The notes beneath the pieces are model-generated. The model was not told where the DNA came from. It searched no databases and saw nothing but the letters and a program-made list of their open reading frames with translations. The position numbers were made by a program, and so were the translations under genes. A stretch of DNA of 64,000 nucleotides from Isoetes taiwanensis (taxonomy: Eukaryota; Streptophyta; Lycopodiopsida; Isoetales; Isoetaceae): contig JAJEKV010000059.1 in NCBI GenBank assembly GCA_021234155.1, positions 7,754,779 to 7,818,778 on the forward strand. Reading direction: 5' to 3'. Positions 35,058 to 45,606 of the stretch are shown here, one piece after another. The first letter of the stretch is position 1. Each line of letters starts with the position of its first letter.

Positions 35058-35597
35058 CTAAGAACTGCTAGCAGAGAGAGCGGCTCGAGCTGCTGCTTCC
35101 GGTGGTAAGCAAGTGGCTAAAGGTGCCGCCACAAGAAGTCGCATATTAGCGCAGCCCGCCACGTCCCCCAATGCTGCTATAGCCAAATCTCGTCGGACCA
35201 ATGTAATGGTGGTGACGTGATAGTCTATCTTCTTATGGCCCGCCAAAGTGGATATGGCACGGAGCACCCACCAAGAAGCTTCAGAAGAAGGCCCTAAGTT
35301 CTTGGAGAAGAACAAGACCTCACCTTGCCGAAAGGCTGAAAGAAAGAATCGGGGCACATGGTTGCCCATTGCCCTAATATGAGGATCCCTAGAGGTCTCC
35401 GCTTCCTTTTCCAAGTTGACTGGGATCTTCTCCTGCTCTGCTTCTTCCTTGTCATCTCTATGACTTACCTTGGTGTCCCAAAGGTCTTCCTCTTCCTGAC
35501 TCACCTCTCCCATGGTGATTTGTAAAGCCTGATCTGCCGGAGGAGGCCGCATCTGAGCTGCAAAGTGCTCCTCCAGAGGCTGGGGTGTCTCGGTCAA
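35058..35597 (-). CDS. ORF-Y middle region (second copy)
   Basis: 179-residue frame. The first ~85 residues are acidic and Glu-rich (EVSQEEEDLWDTKVSHRDDK); the rest is more globular (HVPRFFLSAFRQGEVLFFSK, ASWWVLRAISTLAGHKK). It overlaps the previous frame by four bases around a stop. It continues the ORF-Y gene downstream on the minus strand. No function can be given. Confidence 0.4.
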   Translation of the reverse strand: MTETPQPLEEHFAAQMRPPPADQALQITMGEVSQEEEDLWDTKVSHRDDKEEAEQEKIPVNLEKEAETSRDPHIRAMGNHVPRFFLSAFRQGEVLFFSKNLGPSSEASWWVLRAISTLAGHKKIDYHVTTITLVRRDLAIAALGDVAGCANMRLLVAAPLATCLPPEAAARAALSASSS

Positions 35598-36373
35598 GAA
35601 GAACTGCGAAGTGACAAGAGGGTCTCAACGGGCTCTAACTCTTCTGGCCGGTATGCCAACAAGTTCTCGACTTGTGGCGGGTGCACAACAGGCGTTGTAA
35701 AATCAAGGAAGTCGTCCTGGCAGTACTCAGCAAGATCATAGAGGACCTCTATCTTCTTGCGGCCCCGCATATCAGCAATAACGCGGTAGGCCCACATAAT
35801 GTCCTCTAGGATCAGGTACTCTTGGTTATTCAAGAGTACGGTAGGAAGGAGGTTGAGCCCTTCGAGTTTGAGGGCTTTATCTCTTCCTACGGGCGCCTCG
35901 GTGGCTAGCTCCTTCCACCGTGCGAAATCCTGCTCGTCGACGACTTCATTGCCTTCTTCCGAGGGTACAAAGGGAGGAATGCTCGGCAGCTATCTCTTCG
36001 TCCTCAATATACTGGTCCATAATGATGGCCAGTGCAAATCGGGCCTCAAAACAAGCTTCCCGATCTATTGTGATAATGGGGAGATCAGTACCTCGTCTCC
36101 TTATGCCCTTAATGACATTTCAGCATGCTCATCACCCCCTAACATTTGGAGCAGGGTGTGGAAGTCAAGATAGAGCTGCGAATCATCCTCGTTGTAGACA
36201 CATGCAGGTAAAATTTCTTCGCAGTAGAACTGAAGGAAGGCGGCGTAATCAGGATGCGCCTGCATGTTCAGATCTACTTGCTGAAGGAGATAAGGGTGAA
36301 GAAGATCAAAGGGGACTGCAGGGTCCCAGTGTTCTCCATCCAAATACCATTGCTGAAAGGTTGGGCGAGCCAT
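35594..36373 (-). pseudogene. ORF-Y N-terminal domains (second copy), frameshifted
   Basis: Starts MARPTFQQWY at 36373 with a TATA box about 80 bp upstream, and ends its first frame at 36101. A shifted frame then carries DLPIITIDREACFEARFALAIIMDQY (about 36095-35975), and the original style resumes with the 35594-35833 frame (QEYLILEDIMWAYRV, DDFLDFTTPVVHPP). Each block has a counterpart, in the same order, in the plus-strand copy at 11761-12640. So two diverged copies of one protein exist, each broken in different places. It lies upstream of gag of element B, on the same strand but 6 kb away. Confidence 0.5.
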
Positions 36374-36451
36374 GAGGATGAAGGCGCAAGGGAGGAGAAG
36401 GAAAACGCGGAAAGCAAGAAGGGAAATGAAACCCTAATGGCCAAAAAGGGG

Positions 36452-36460
36452 CTTTATACT
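36452..36460 (-). promoter_or_regulatory. TATA box upstream of second ORF-Y copy
   Basis: The minus strand reads AGTATAAAG about 80 bp before the ATG at 36373, preceded by a small TTTCGG...CCGAAA hairpin and followed by a C/T-rich leader with a telo-box-like CCCTAA-complement near 36430. Confidence 0.55.
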
Positions 36461-36900
36461 TTTCGGCACGTTCCCCGAAATTATTATTAAAAATTATTAT
36501 TTAATTAATAATTTATATTTAAATTCACACCAAGTGGCAGAAAAAAAAAACATTTTTATATTCACAACTTCAAAAATTGGAATACTTTACATAGATAAGT
36601 CCACAAAAATTTTACAACAAAAGAAAGATAGTCGCCTAGTCACCGAAACTCCCCTCGGATCCTTCGTGCTAGCTGGAGGTCCTTGGGCATTATGGTAACC
36701 CTCTTTGCATGTATGGCGCAGAGGTTGGCGTCGCTCAAAATCTCTATGAGGTGAGCCTCGGCAGCCTCCTGGAGTGCGAGGATTGCAAAGGCTTGGAACC
36801 TCAGGTCAGTTTTAAATTCCTGGGCAATTTCGCGAACAAGCCGCTGAAAAGGGAGCCGACGAATCAGTGGCTCAGTAGACTTCTGATACTTGCGTATCTC

Positions 36901-37778
36901 TCAAAGTGCTACCGTGCCCGGTCGATATCTATAAGGCTTTCCCGGCTTGAGGGTTGCCTTCAGCGATGGAATGGATTTGCCGCCGGTTGTTGGATGCTTT
37001 GCCCGCTGAACGATCTGCTCCCGTCTCTGAGCCGATGTCTTCTTGGCAATGGTGGCATCCCTCTGCAATCGGGTCTTATAATCCACACCTCCCTTTACGG
37101 GTTTTGTATTCTTCCTCTTCCTATTAGCCCACACTATAGCCTTCCTGTTCTTGGCCCCGCCCTGATCTACAGGCTGATCCACATTTTGATCAGTGTTTTG
37201 GTCTCCCTGATGGTCAACATTCTGACCAACATTTTGATCCTGCTGCTGATCAACATCCTGATCCCCCTGTTGATCAACCTGCTGGTCCTCCTGCTGATCC
37301 ATCTGCTGGCTCCCGCTCTGCTGGTGTTGGGCATCCTCCTCTTCCTTACGGAGCTGCTCTCTCTCTGCAACCCGGGCCTCTTTGTCCAAGCGCACTTGTA
37401 GTCGCCTAGCAATCTCCGTATGGTACCTAGCCGGGCGCGCTCACATGTCAGCTTGCACGAGGTCCATGCGGGCTTGGTCAAAGTTAGGTGGAACATTTTC
37501 AAAAACAAAGCTGTTAAGGTCTTCGTTCCAAAAGAAAGTGGGAAGATTGTAATGGTCTTTGTACATAAGTACATGGCCTTTACCAAGGTAGTAAAAATTG
37601 TTGGCCCGCGCTTCTGGTAGGGCACTAGCTATTTGCTGAAGGTCTTCTACCCTAGCAAGGTGCTGAACCCATTGGGCCTCCGTCCGGATGAGCTCGGCGG
37701 GATCTTCGTCGGGACCGGCTTGCGGATAGAACTTAACAAGGGCCCAAGCTTGATCAGGCTCATTACTCTAGGGTAATG
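36901..37778 (-). pseudogene. ORF-X: DQ-repeat protein with in-frame stop
   Basis: One frame runs about 290 codons from an acceptor-like CCCTAG near 37779 to 36901, interrupted by a single TGA near 37442; the same frame continues on both sides. The first part is globular (RTEAQWVQHLARVEDLQQ, HYNLPTFFWNEDLNSFVFEN). Next comes a Glu/Arg coiled-coil-like stretch, then an irregular repeat of D-Q-Q / D-Q-N units of roughly 4-8 residues (about 37320-37150). A basic tail follows (KNRKAIVWANRKRKN). I do not recognise it. It sits just upstream of ORF-Y copy two and just downstream of element D. Confidence 0.4.
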
Positions 37779-37878
37779 TTTAAGACATTACTATACTATT
37801 TCATTATCCAATTAACTTATCACTTCATAACTTAATCAAGCAAGGTAATTACTAACCTTACTTAATACAACATTTAAG

Positions 37879-38640
37879 TTTATCAAAGTTTATCAATTTC
37901 ATACAAAATTTACACTTCCAAGGTACTCTTCATCCCTTGCAACACGTTATAACAAAATTTGTGTTGCAAGTCTTTGGACCTCGAAATCCTGCATTAATTT
38001 TACAATATCTATAATTACATACTTACTAGCTTACACAAGATTTAAGTGATTATTTTCAATGGTAGAAATCACAACTACTCTAGAACTATCTATACAAGTG
38101 CTCGTGATGCGACTCCCCGCCAGTTCTTCATTCTCATTGGCCTCCTGGATTCACACCACGCTAGAATATTAATGTAAAGTTGGTTATAAGGGAACCACCC
38201 CATCTATCTACATGAATGCATGACTAATCTCCCGGCGTAGGAAGAGGATGCTTCTTCCATCGTGGCCGTGGAGACAGCGCCCTATAATGCCTATATGCCG
38301 CTCATGCCTACACCTTTAGTTGCCTGAGACGTGGAGGATAGGGTCCTTCCCGTATTTGGGCGTGAAGGATAGGGTCCTCCCCGTAGGCATTGACTAGAGG
38401 TGCTTTCCTATCAATGCATTCCTGAATGACCTCTTATCTCTCGAGGTCGTCTACTTCCGTGGGACGGAAGTAGACTTTTTAATCTACCTTCCACTCATCC
38501 AAGCAGAACCCCGGTCATGCCTACATTGACATTACACCACGTCCTAGAGATCACCGTAGTGGTCCCATCATCGGTAACAACGCATGCAACCCATACCTAG
38601 CATAGGCTGCATGCGTAGGTTAACTTGAAACCTGCATGAT
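37879..38640 (-). mobile_element. Element D: chromovirus 3'-region fragment
   Basis: The minus strand matches the 3' region of element C (21.4-21.9 kb) in order: the GTAGATTAAAAAGTCTACTT block, CACGGAAGTAGA, the CAACTAAAGGTGTAGGCATG block, CGCTGTCTCCACGGCCACGA and AGACTTGCAACACA. The 38540-38600 part also matches the end of the chromodomain frame of element B near 23610-23690 (ACACCACGTCCTAG, CCCATCATCGGTAAC). No LTR end follows; instead the sequence runs AT-rich into ORF-X. Confidence 0.7.
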
Positions 38641-39176
38641 TTCTGCTGGCTCCTTTAATGCATGCGATTAACATAATTACCCTAAGCTAATATTTATGAA
38701 TTAACAGTATCATAGTATCAGATACATTACTTCCGATAGTACAATTATATTTACTCTGAGGTTTACAATATTTAATGACTTTTAGATCGCGATTATTTAA
38801 ACAATAACCCTGATTTAGACCTATTGTTACATAGACAAGGTTTTAATTATCATATACAAGAATTAGATGTGCTTCTTATTCTCTTCCTTGGGTCCTGCTG
38901 CATTACCCTTGGAAGTATATCCCTAAGATGCACTTAAGTATATCTGAATTCTATTTCTATTTATATTTATAAGGACCCCGAGGTCATATAGCTATCCTTG
39001 GAAGGACTTGCATCCTTGCGAAGGATTAATTAACATGCTACCTCACGTTATCGTTGTTATTTAACTTATTTCCCTATGATACATATACGTACGGCAATTT
39101 CTATGCAGTTATTAGGATCTATATTTAACTTATCAATAAGACACATTAAAGCTCATAATACATGCGCACACCTTAC
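38641..39176. other. AT-rich spacer, nothing recognised
   Basis: AT-rich DNA without supported features, between element D and a weak coding segment. Confidence 0.4.
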
Positions 39177-39420
39177 CTAAGGCAAGAACGCATCCACCCA
39201 TTGAGCCGGCGTCGAGTAATTTGGAGATGACTTGGTCCTTGCATTGCTCCCATACTTTTGCTCCACTTCATTGGTGTAGTTAGCTACCACGTCAGTCTCG
39301 CACGTTGAAGGCCTGCTGTTCATTCGCTTCGGCTCTATTCGGTCGATTTGATGGCCCTTCAATCCCTAAGATGCAAGTATGTTCAATCATAAGATTGAGC
39401 CCCCCCACTTTCTTCGAAAG
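39177..39420 (-). other. Weak exon-like segment
   Basis: A hydrophilic frame (VANYTNEVEQKYGSNARTK, TPAQWVDAFLP) ends at a good donor, CTTAG|GTAAGG, at about 39176. The AQWV motif also occurs near the start of ORF-X, so it may be an earlier exon or a diverged copy. Support is slight. Confidence 0.2.
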
Positions 39421-39899
39421 AAAATGGTCCTGCACCCCTTCAATGACACTGTACACAACGTCATATCTATTCTCTCCCCTTAAGAGGTTATACGCTTCTT
39501 ACTTAGCGCATTAATTTACTAGCCTTAGCTAACATATATAACCATATAAGATGGATGCACATATTATGTTATCATTTATTTCAATATAGTTATGGGTTAC
39601 CTACTTAGTTAGAGCGATTCTAAACCACAAGGTTTTGTCATCATGACAATTCCTTTTGTCTCAAAAGACTATGTGATTACTATAATTCTTATTTTAGATG
39701 TACCTTGCATGTACTATTCTTTTGTATTCTAGAGATTCCCCCTTTCTTAGTTATTTAAACTCTTGGAATATTCCTACTAATCGAATTGATGCCATCGTAA
39801 CAAGTTGGCCGGACTTGTTAGATTACTTCTTTTCTTTCGGTTGGATTATTCTTTTGGAGGTACTAGCTTTATACATGGTCAACAATTATCCTAGTAATG

Positions 39900-42800
39900 A
39901 TTCTTTCTTAGCGAGGTGATCAATCTCACCAAGTGGTTTCAATATGTTGGATGTCTATTAACAATCGTGTATAATTTTAGTCACTCCTATGCATTTCCTT
40001 CCCAATCCTTGACGCTTAGCTCAATATTGGGGCAATCCTTTTAGCGAGAATATCTGGAAATGCCTTCTAATCCCAATATGGATGTTACCGTCCATACATT
40101 TAACCTACTAGGCCCCATGGCCTTAGATCCTTGAGCTTGCTAGAAGCTCATCCACTCGTTGCCTGCTTGAAGTAGCAAGGTAACGTTCTTCCGAGTCGCT
40201 CGATACTTCAATCTCCTTGACGGTGGCTCCTCTTTGATGTAGAGGTTGACTTTGTTCGTTAGAAGCCTCTCATTGCTGGTGGCTTGATGGTGTAGTTGAT
40301 CACTTGAAATCTTCCATGCCGCTTTTCAAAAGCCTGAAGGTGGCGCCGTTGCAAAAGATCTTTCATCCTGAACTCTTTATCTTGGCAACTAAAGGACGAC
40401 TCTGTATCCGATATTGTTTCTTCGACTCCATCGACGTCTCATACGTCGAGTCCTCTTGTCGTTATTGTGTTGCCCGAAGAGTGTTGAGGATGTTGATTGC
40501 TTCACCCCTGCAAATTGTCTGACATCTCTTCCTTTGATCTGTTACGCTATGGGAGGGAAGGAATAACAAGGGAACTATATATGCAAAGCATATAGCTTAC
40601 ATAATTACAATTACTACTAGAGCCATTAGGTCCCCTTGTGCCTCCCTTCGAGTTGCACACCTACTCCTTGGCAATGTCATCGGTGTTCCTCCCGGTGCAA
40701 TGGTGTTGACGATCTATATCCTCCTATTTGTATGTCAGCTCCGGTGTTTGTCGGATATGGCACAACACGCTTTGCATCACATTCTAACTAAAGGTGTGCT
40801 GGTCGTTGATGCTTCGACATTTCGGTCTGCTTTCTGATCCTGTTCTTGGGCGGTAATTGTTCCCCCTTCATGATGCTTGAAGCTATTTGGAGGCGTCTCT
40901 TGAGGTTGTGCGCGATTCCTTTGGCTATACTCCTCTGGAGTTGTTCTCTTTTGCAGTTGTTCTTTGAATCGTCGATCCTTGGGTTCACCAAGTTGCATGC
41001 AAGTCCGCATGCAAGTCATCGGCTCGGCTCGGCTCGCCTAGTTGAATCGTCATCGGCTCGGTTCGCCCTTCGCCTAGTTGCTTCTCCATCGAGCTTCCAA
41101 TCTTACTTGTTTGATCCCCTCGATCACATGGCTTGGACGTTGTCACGTTCTACAGTGCTATGCTGTCTTCTTGTCCTGTGGTACCTTCCGGTGACCTTGA
41201 TTGCGCTCGTCATTTTTTATCCTCTTGTTGCCTCTATGGAGCTCGTGGAAGAAGTCGGTTGCTAGCACTTCTCCAGCTTTCAGTTCCTGGCCTTTGTCCC
41301 TCTATGCATGTCGGTTTCTCTGGCAAGTAAGGCATCATGGCTCTCCTCCCTGATGGCTCTGTTGTCGGGATGATGGATCCTTATATCTGCGCAGCTTGAC
41401 CCTTGAGTTGAAGAAGTACCTTACTCTTGTCGTTAAGGTGTCGAATGTTTCTACCTTGGGCGTTGAGGTCCCTCATGTCGGAGATGCGATCGGCTTCTTC
41501 TGTTCTAATTACTAGTGGAAGTACCTGACGAAGCCATCACCTAGTTGTTGGAGGCATATCTCTTCGTCGTGGTGCCTTTTGTAAGTGCATCTCCATCTAA
41601 TACGTATGTCATAGCGCATCACCCTATATCACCACAAGGTGGAATTATGGTCGTCGAGGTGTTGCTTTCTTAGTTGGCTTGTTGATGTCGGGTCGTTCCT
41701 CCTTCTATTGTTGAGGCCACTCGTGTCATAAGTTCGTCAAGTGTTGCCGCTGCCACAAGATGTAGTGTTGCGCCCTGACGATGTCCTGGTGTCGCGCTGA
41801 TGATCTTGACATGACCGGTGTTGTCTCTTATTCTGACATTGGGTGGACGAGCGGTCTTCTACTTGAGGGCACTTCCCGAAGTGTTTGGAGTCGAAGGTTT
41901 GCTTGGGCGCTGGTCGTTTCTCCCTCGTACTTGCTCTTCCATTTTGATCTTGGGCTATAGTTGTGCTTCTTTGCTTCCTCCTTTGGTAGTCGAAGTGAAG
42001 GAGCTCCTTGATCTAAGCACTAAACACGTAAAACATGACTCTAAACTCATGTTTCTCCACTATATATGTGAACACCCGAGATATACAATAGACATATACA
42101 CATTTACATTGGGATTTTAACTCGTCCACTTTTTTCCAAAACAACTACGAAGATCTACTTAAATGTTTATACTCCTTTAGGGTTTCCCCTCCTCCTATCG
42201 CGTTTGATTCTTCGGTTTTGCTGCATCTTCTTCGTTCTGGTTGACTCCGGGATTCCTTGAGATGCTGCTACTATTGTTGACCTTCATGTCTGATCCGAGC
42301 TCGTCACCCCCAGTTGCGAAGAGTGTTCGTCGATGTGATCCCTTGAAAAAGATGCTCCTCCTTAATGTATGTCCCGCGTGAGAATCGCGGTGACCTCCAA
42401 CGTCCCTACATGCGGTGTGTCGTTGCAAGGTTGCCGATGTGCGGTGCCGTTGATCGCTTGAGTAGGATTACCTGGCTGTTGCAGTCGGGCATTCTTGAAT
42501 GTCTTCGAAGCTCTGAGATCGTGGTCGGTAGGCAGGCATTGTCATTCCTTCGCAGGTTGAATTTCTGAGCGCGACTCCTGTTGCTTGGGCTTTGCTTCAT
42601 TTCGAGATGCCTCTCCTGTGCCTGGAAGTGTGGTCATCTCCATTGCACCTACCATAGCTCCTCCTGGTCGCCTTTGTGTGATTTGTACCTGCTGGCTAGG
42701 CCGTCTCCTTCGTCCTTTGGGTCCCATCCACTCGAGTCTCGCACTACTTGGCTGAAGTAGTAAAATCGTCTTTCCTTCGGTTTCTAAGTGTTTCTGGGTC

Positions 42801-43900
42801 CGAAATTCTTGTTCGAGCAGAATATTCTCCTCCTTGCTCTTGCCCCTAATGCTGATATAGGCCTTCAAGTCGGAGATGTTCCTTCCTTGATATGCGTCTC
42901 CTCCCCATCATGGTCTCCTACTTTTTGGAGCAGATGAAAGTTCTCCTGCTGGTGCAAGGGAGTTGGAAGCTCGTCATTTAGGTGCTTTGTAGTTGCCTAG
43001 TTTGGTCGCTCCTTTTGTTGACGTTGCATGACATTCGCTTGAGCTGCTGCAAGGTCGTGGTGGTCTTCCCTCCGGTTTCTATACGCTCCTGTGTCGCCAT
43101 GACTTCTCTCCTCGACGGAAGATTATGCCCTCTGGCCCTAGCTTGTGATGCTAACGCGGCTTCGATGTCTAACGTCTTCCTGCACCTGTATTTTGTTGCC
43201 TTGCGTTCTTCCATTTGAAACTCATGTGCGTCGAGTTGGTGAAGGCGTCGAGATCCTCTTTCTGATGTCAGCTCGTGGACGTGTTGATGCCGTTGGTTAC
43301 CAAATATTCTTCCCATCTGATGAAGATTGATGATAGGCCGGTGGTGTCCTGTTCTACTCGTTTATCGGTTGAGGTGTTTGTCGTTGTGCTTCCCTCTCTT
43401 GGAGATCCGCCTCGATGTCTTTTCGGTCTCCTCTCCTTATGCATGCACCCTCCCTCGCAGATCGGCCGGGTCCTCGATGTCTTCAAGAAGTTGCCTCTAG
43501 CTCTTCCAACTTTCCAACCCGTCTTTTGTGTGGCCCTTTTTAAAAACGTACTTTGAAAGCAACGTTCGTATGTTCTAGAGTCTAAGGGTCTACTTGAAGG
43601 GCTCCCCTACAACATTCTGGGCTCTATAAGCAAGCAAGATGGCTCGAGCAACATTACTGGAGATATATCTATAACCTTCAAGTCTATGGACATTAGGACG
43701 TATGGTATGGCATGAAATGAGGTTTGTTTTGCAAGGCCTTCATGATGTTTGAGGCATACTCTAAGGTCCTAGCAAAGTTGGTATGGGGGGGGGGGGGGGC
43801 AATCTCTACACATGGGGTGACTTGGGCAGCTTTAGACTCTAGCTCCTTTCTAGATATCCTGGCAATAGGGAGTGTCAATCTGGCGGCTATATAAGTCAAA
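39900..43900 (-). mobile_element. Degenerate GC-rich element DNA, unclassified
   Basis: About 4 kb with a C/T-rich plus strand. Its minus strand shows short hydrophilic, Arg/Glu/Gln-rich frames (for example 43316-42978 with EIEAALASQARARGHNLPSR-like content, 42868-42542, and 43899-43693), as in decayed gag-type polyproteins. No RT, integrase or protease motif was found. A run of 14 G lies at about 43786-43799. It is downstream of element G on the same strand and may be the rest of its internal region. Confidence 0.3.
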
Positions 43901-44287
43901 CTCTATTAGGAGGACACAGAATTAGGTCAAGGGTTATGCCTTTGGCATGAGCAGAGGTGATGTACGAACAGTTGAACTTGGGTTGCTATGCTGAGGTCTA
44001 GATGACTATAACAAAGGGGTGTTCTTGAGCACTTCTATCTAGGAGTAAGGCATCAGCTTCGAGCCGGGAGGTACTAATGGGGTATGCTTCTATTTACAAA
44101 CAAATCACAGTCTGGAAAAAACAATTCAAGGGTTTGAGCAATTTTGGTCATTTTGAGCTGGGGTTTTACATTTCTAGCCTGATTTGAGGTCATAAATGGA
44201 TTCTAGACTGTCTAACGGTCCTATTGCAATAAATTTCAGGCGATTTGGAGCTCTGTAGCTCAAGTTATGGAGGTTCAAAGTTTGGAT

Positions 44288-44354
44288 GTCTCATGGTATG
44301 CGCTGGGAGGCAAAACCAAAATTTGGTTTTGGGTCTGGGCGCATACTGTGAGAC
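44288..44354. repeat. Leader palindrome P1
   Basis: 67-bp near-perfect palindrome: GTCTCATGGTATGCGCTGGG ... closing CTGGGCGCATACTGTGAGAC, with an AAAACCAAAATTTGGTTTTG tip. Unrelated in sequence to Q1/Q2 but similar in size and position relative to a TATA-driven ORF. Confidence 0.9.
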
Positions 44355-44501
44355 ATTTGGCCCAATTTGGTCAAAACTTATCTAAACAAGGTGAACTAAG
44401 GGTTAAAACATGATAATCTCGTCGAGATATGCAAGATTGACCCCTTATTTGGTCGATTTGGAGATGTTTAGGACTAGTTTAGGACTAGTTTAGGTATGAA
44501 G

Positions 44502-44569
44502 GTCTCACGGTGTGCGCTGGGAGGCAAAACCAAAAATTTGGTTTTTGGCCTGGGCGCATACCGTGAGAC
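44502..44569. repeat. Leader palindrome P2
   Basis: Second copy of P1, 68 bp, opening GTCTCACGGTGTGCGCTGGG and closing GCGCATACCGTGAGAC. Lies 214 bp from P1. Confidence 0.9.
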
Positions 44570-44698
44570 ATTGGGCACTATTTGGCCTTCAAATGTCCAA
44601 ATTTACTAAAACAAAGGGCAATTGTTGCTAATTCGACCTAATTAACAGCAATTATGCACTCATAATTTACATCAAAACACTTTGTATTAACAAAATTT

Positions 44699-45080
44699 GT
44701 CATTTACAAAATTAATGGGGTTCTCCTTCTCCATCTGCTCGAGCGCTCTCTGGATTTCGTCGTCACCTTCTATTTCCTCGAGTGCTTCCGTTGATCCCTG
44801 GGATCCCTACTCCTGGGCTGGCTGGTCCCCTTCTGTTGGCTTGGAGGAACTCCCTACCTCCAGGTTTGGGTTGAAGTCCTCTTCGTCTGAATCATCGAAG
44901 GAGGCTGGCTGGTCGGCTGGCCGTTCCTTGATGATTACCTTGACGTTCGGGGTCTTCCTCGTCTCTCGCTTGGGCTCCTCCACGCCTTTGCCCTTCTGCT
45001 TCTTGTTTTCTTCGGCCTCCTTGGCCTCTGGCTGTTTCGCCTTGTCGAGGAAGTCGAGCGGTCTGTTTGGTGCGCGCCAT
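44699..45080 (-). pseudogene. First ORF of element G (charged gag-like or ORF-Y-like), frameshifted
   Basis: The ATG at 45080, about 95 bp after a TATA box, opens a 62-codon frame whose first nine residues are MARTKQTAR. The overlapping +1 frame is longer and more protein-like: PLDFLDKAKQPEAKEAEENK, KTPNVKVIIKERPADQPASF, DDSDEEDFNPNLEVGSSSK, one TAG near 44808, then EEIEGDDEIQRALEQMEKEN. The likeliest history is a single protein starting at 45080 with a frameshift within the first ~30 bases. The highly charged, acidic-basic composition fits a gag N-terminus. The identity with the histone H3 tail is treated separately. Confidence 0.45.
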
Positions 45081-45173
45081 GTCGATCGGAGGTCGGGGGC
45101 CCTAAAATCGCCTCGAAATGCGGAGCAAATTTCTAAACAGGAAGTCTACAAATGAAGGGGGGGTGTCTAGGTT

Positions 45174-45181
45174 TATTTATA
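45174..45181 (-). promoter_or_regulatory. TATA box of element G first ORF
   Basis: The minus strand reads ACTATAAATAAACC about 95 bp before the ATG at 45080. It lies inside the element, well after the LTR and primer-binding site, so it is separate from any LTR promoter. Confidence 0.55.
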
Positions 45182-45323
45182 GTTTGGGCAATTTTAGGTC
45201 AAATTCTAAGTTACTCTTAAAAGTCTAACTAATCTAATTAATCTAACTAATTCTTATCTTAAAACTCGATCTAGCATGTTAGCTCGTTAAAATTCATCAT
45301 GTTTCAAGGTGATTATGGCCCAT

Positions 45324-45390
45324 GTCTTACGGTGTGCGCTGGGAGGCAAAACCAGAATTTGGTTTTTGGCCTGGGCGCATACCGTGAGAC
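45324..45390. repeat. Leader palindrome P3
   Basis: Third copy of the P palindrome (67 bp), between the primer-binding site and the TATA box of element G. P1 and P2 lie on the other side of the ORF, so the palindromes bracket it. Confidence 0.9.
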
Positions 45391-45593
45391 CTTTGCTACT
45401 TTAGGTCAAATTTTTTTTTTCAACTTTTTAGTTTTTTTCTTGGTTCTTCAATTCTTCTAACTGTTACTAGCTTAGCATATACTACAAAAATGAGAAAAAA
45501 ATTTCCCACTTTTTTTTCGAGGTTTGAGAATCCTACTAAGTTAGTACTACTGGGAGCATGGTCAGTGCTTTGCTCTTGGTCACCAAGAACATT

Positions 45594-45605
45594 GCTCTGA
45601 TACCA
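45594..45605 (-). promoter_or_regulatory. Primer-binding site of element G
   Basis: The minus strand reads TGGTATCAGAGC one base after the LTR end. This is complementary to the 3' end of initiator tRNA-Met, the usual primer of plant Ty3/gypsy and Ty1/copia elements. Confidence 0.88.
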
Positions 45606-45606
45606 C

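Noticed and set aside
36709-37401. 230-codon plus-strand ORF with a long Leu/Ile-rich, membrane-like stretch
   Set aside because: It is the antisense translation of the DQ-rich repeat of ORF-X; GAT/CAA-type codons read as ATC/TTG on the other strand.
44892-45080. A real histone H3 gene
   Set aside because: Similarity ends after nine residues; the rest of the 62-codon frame is unlike H3 and the overlapping frame is more gag-like.
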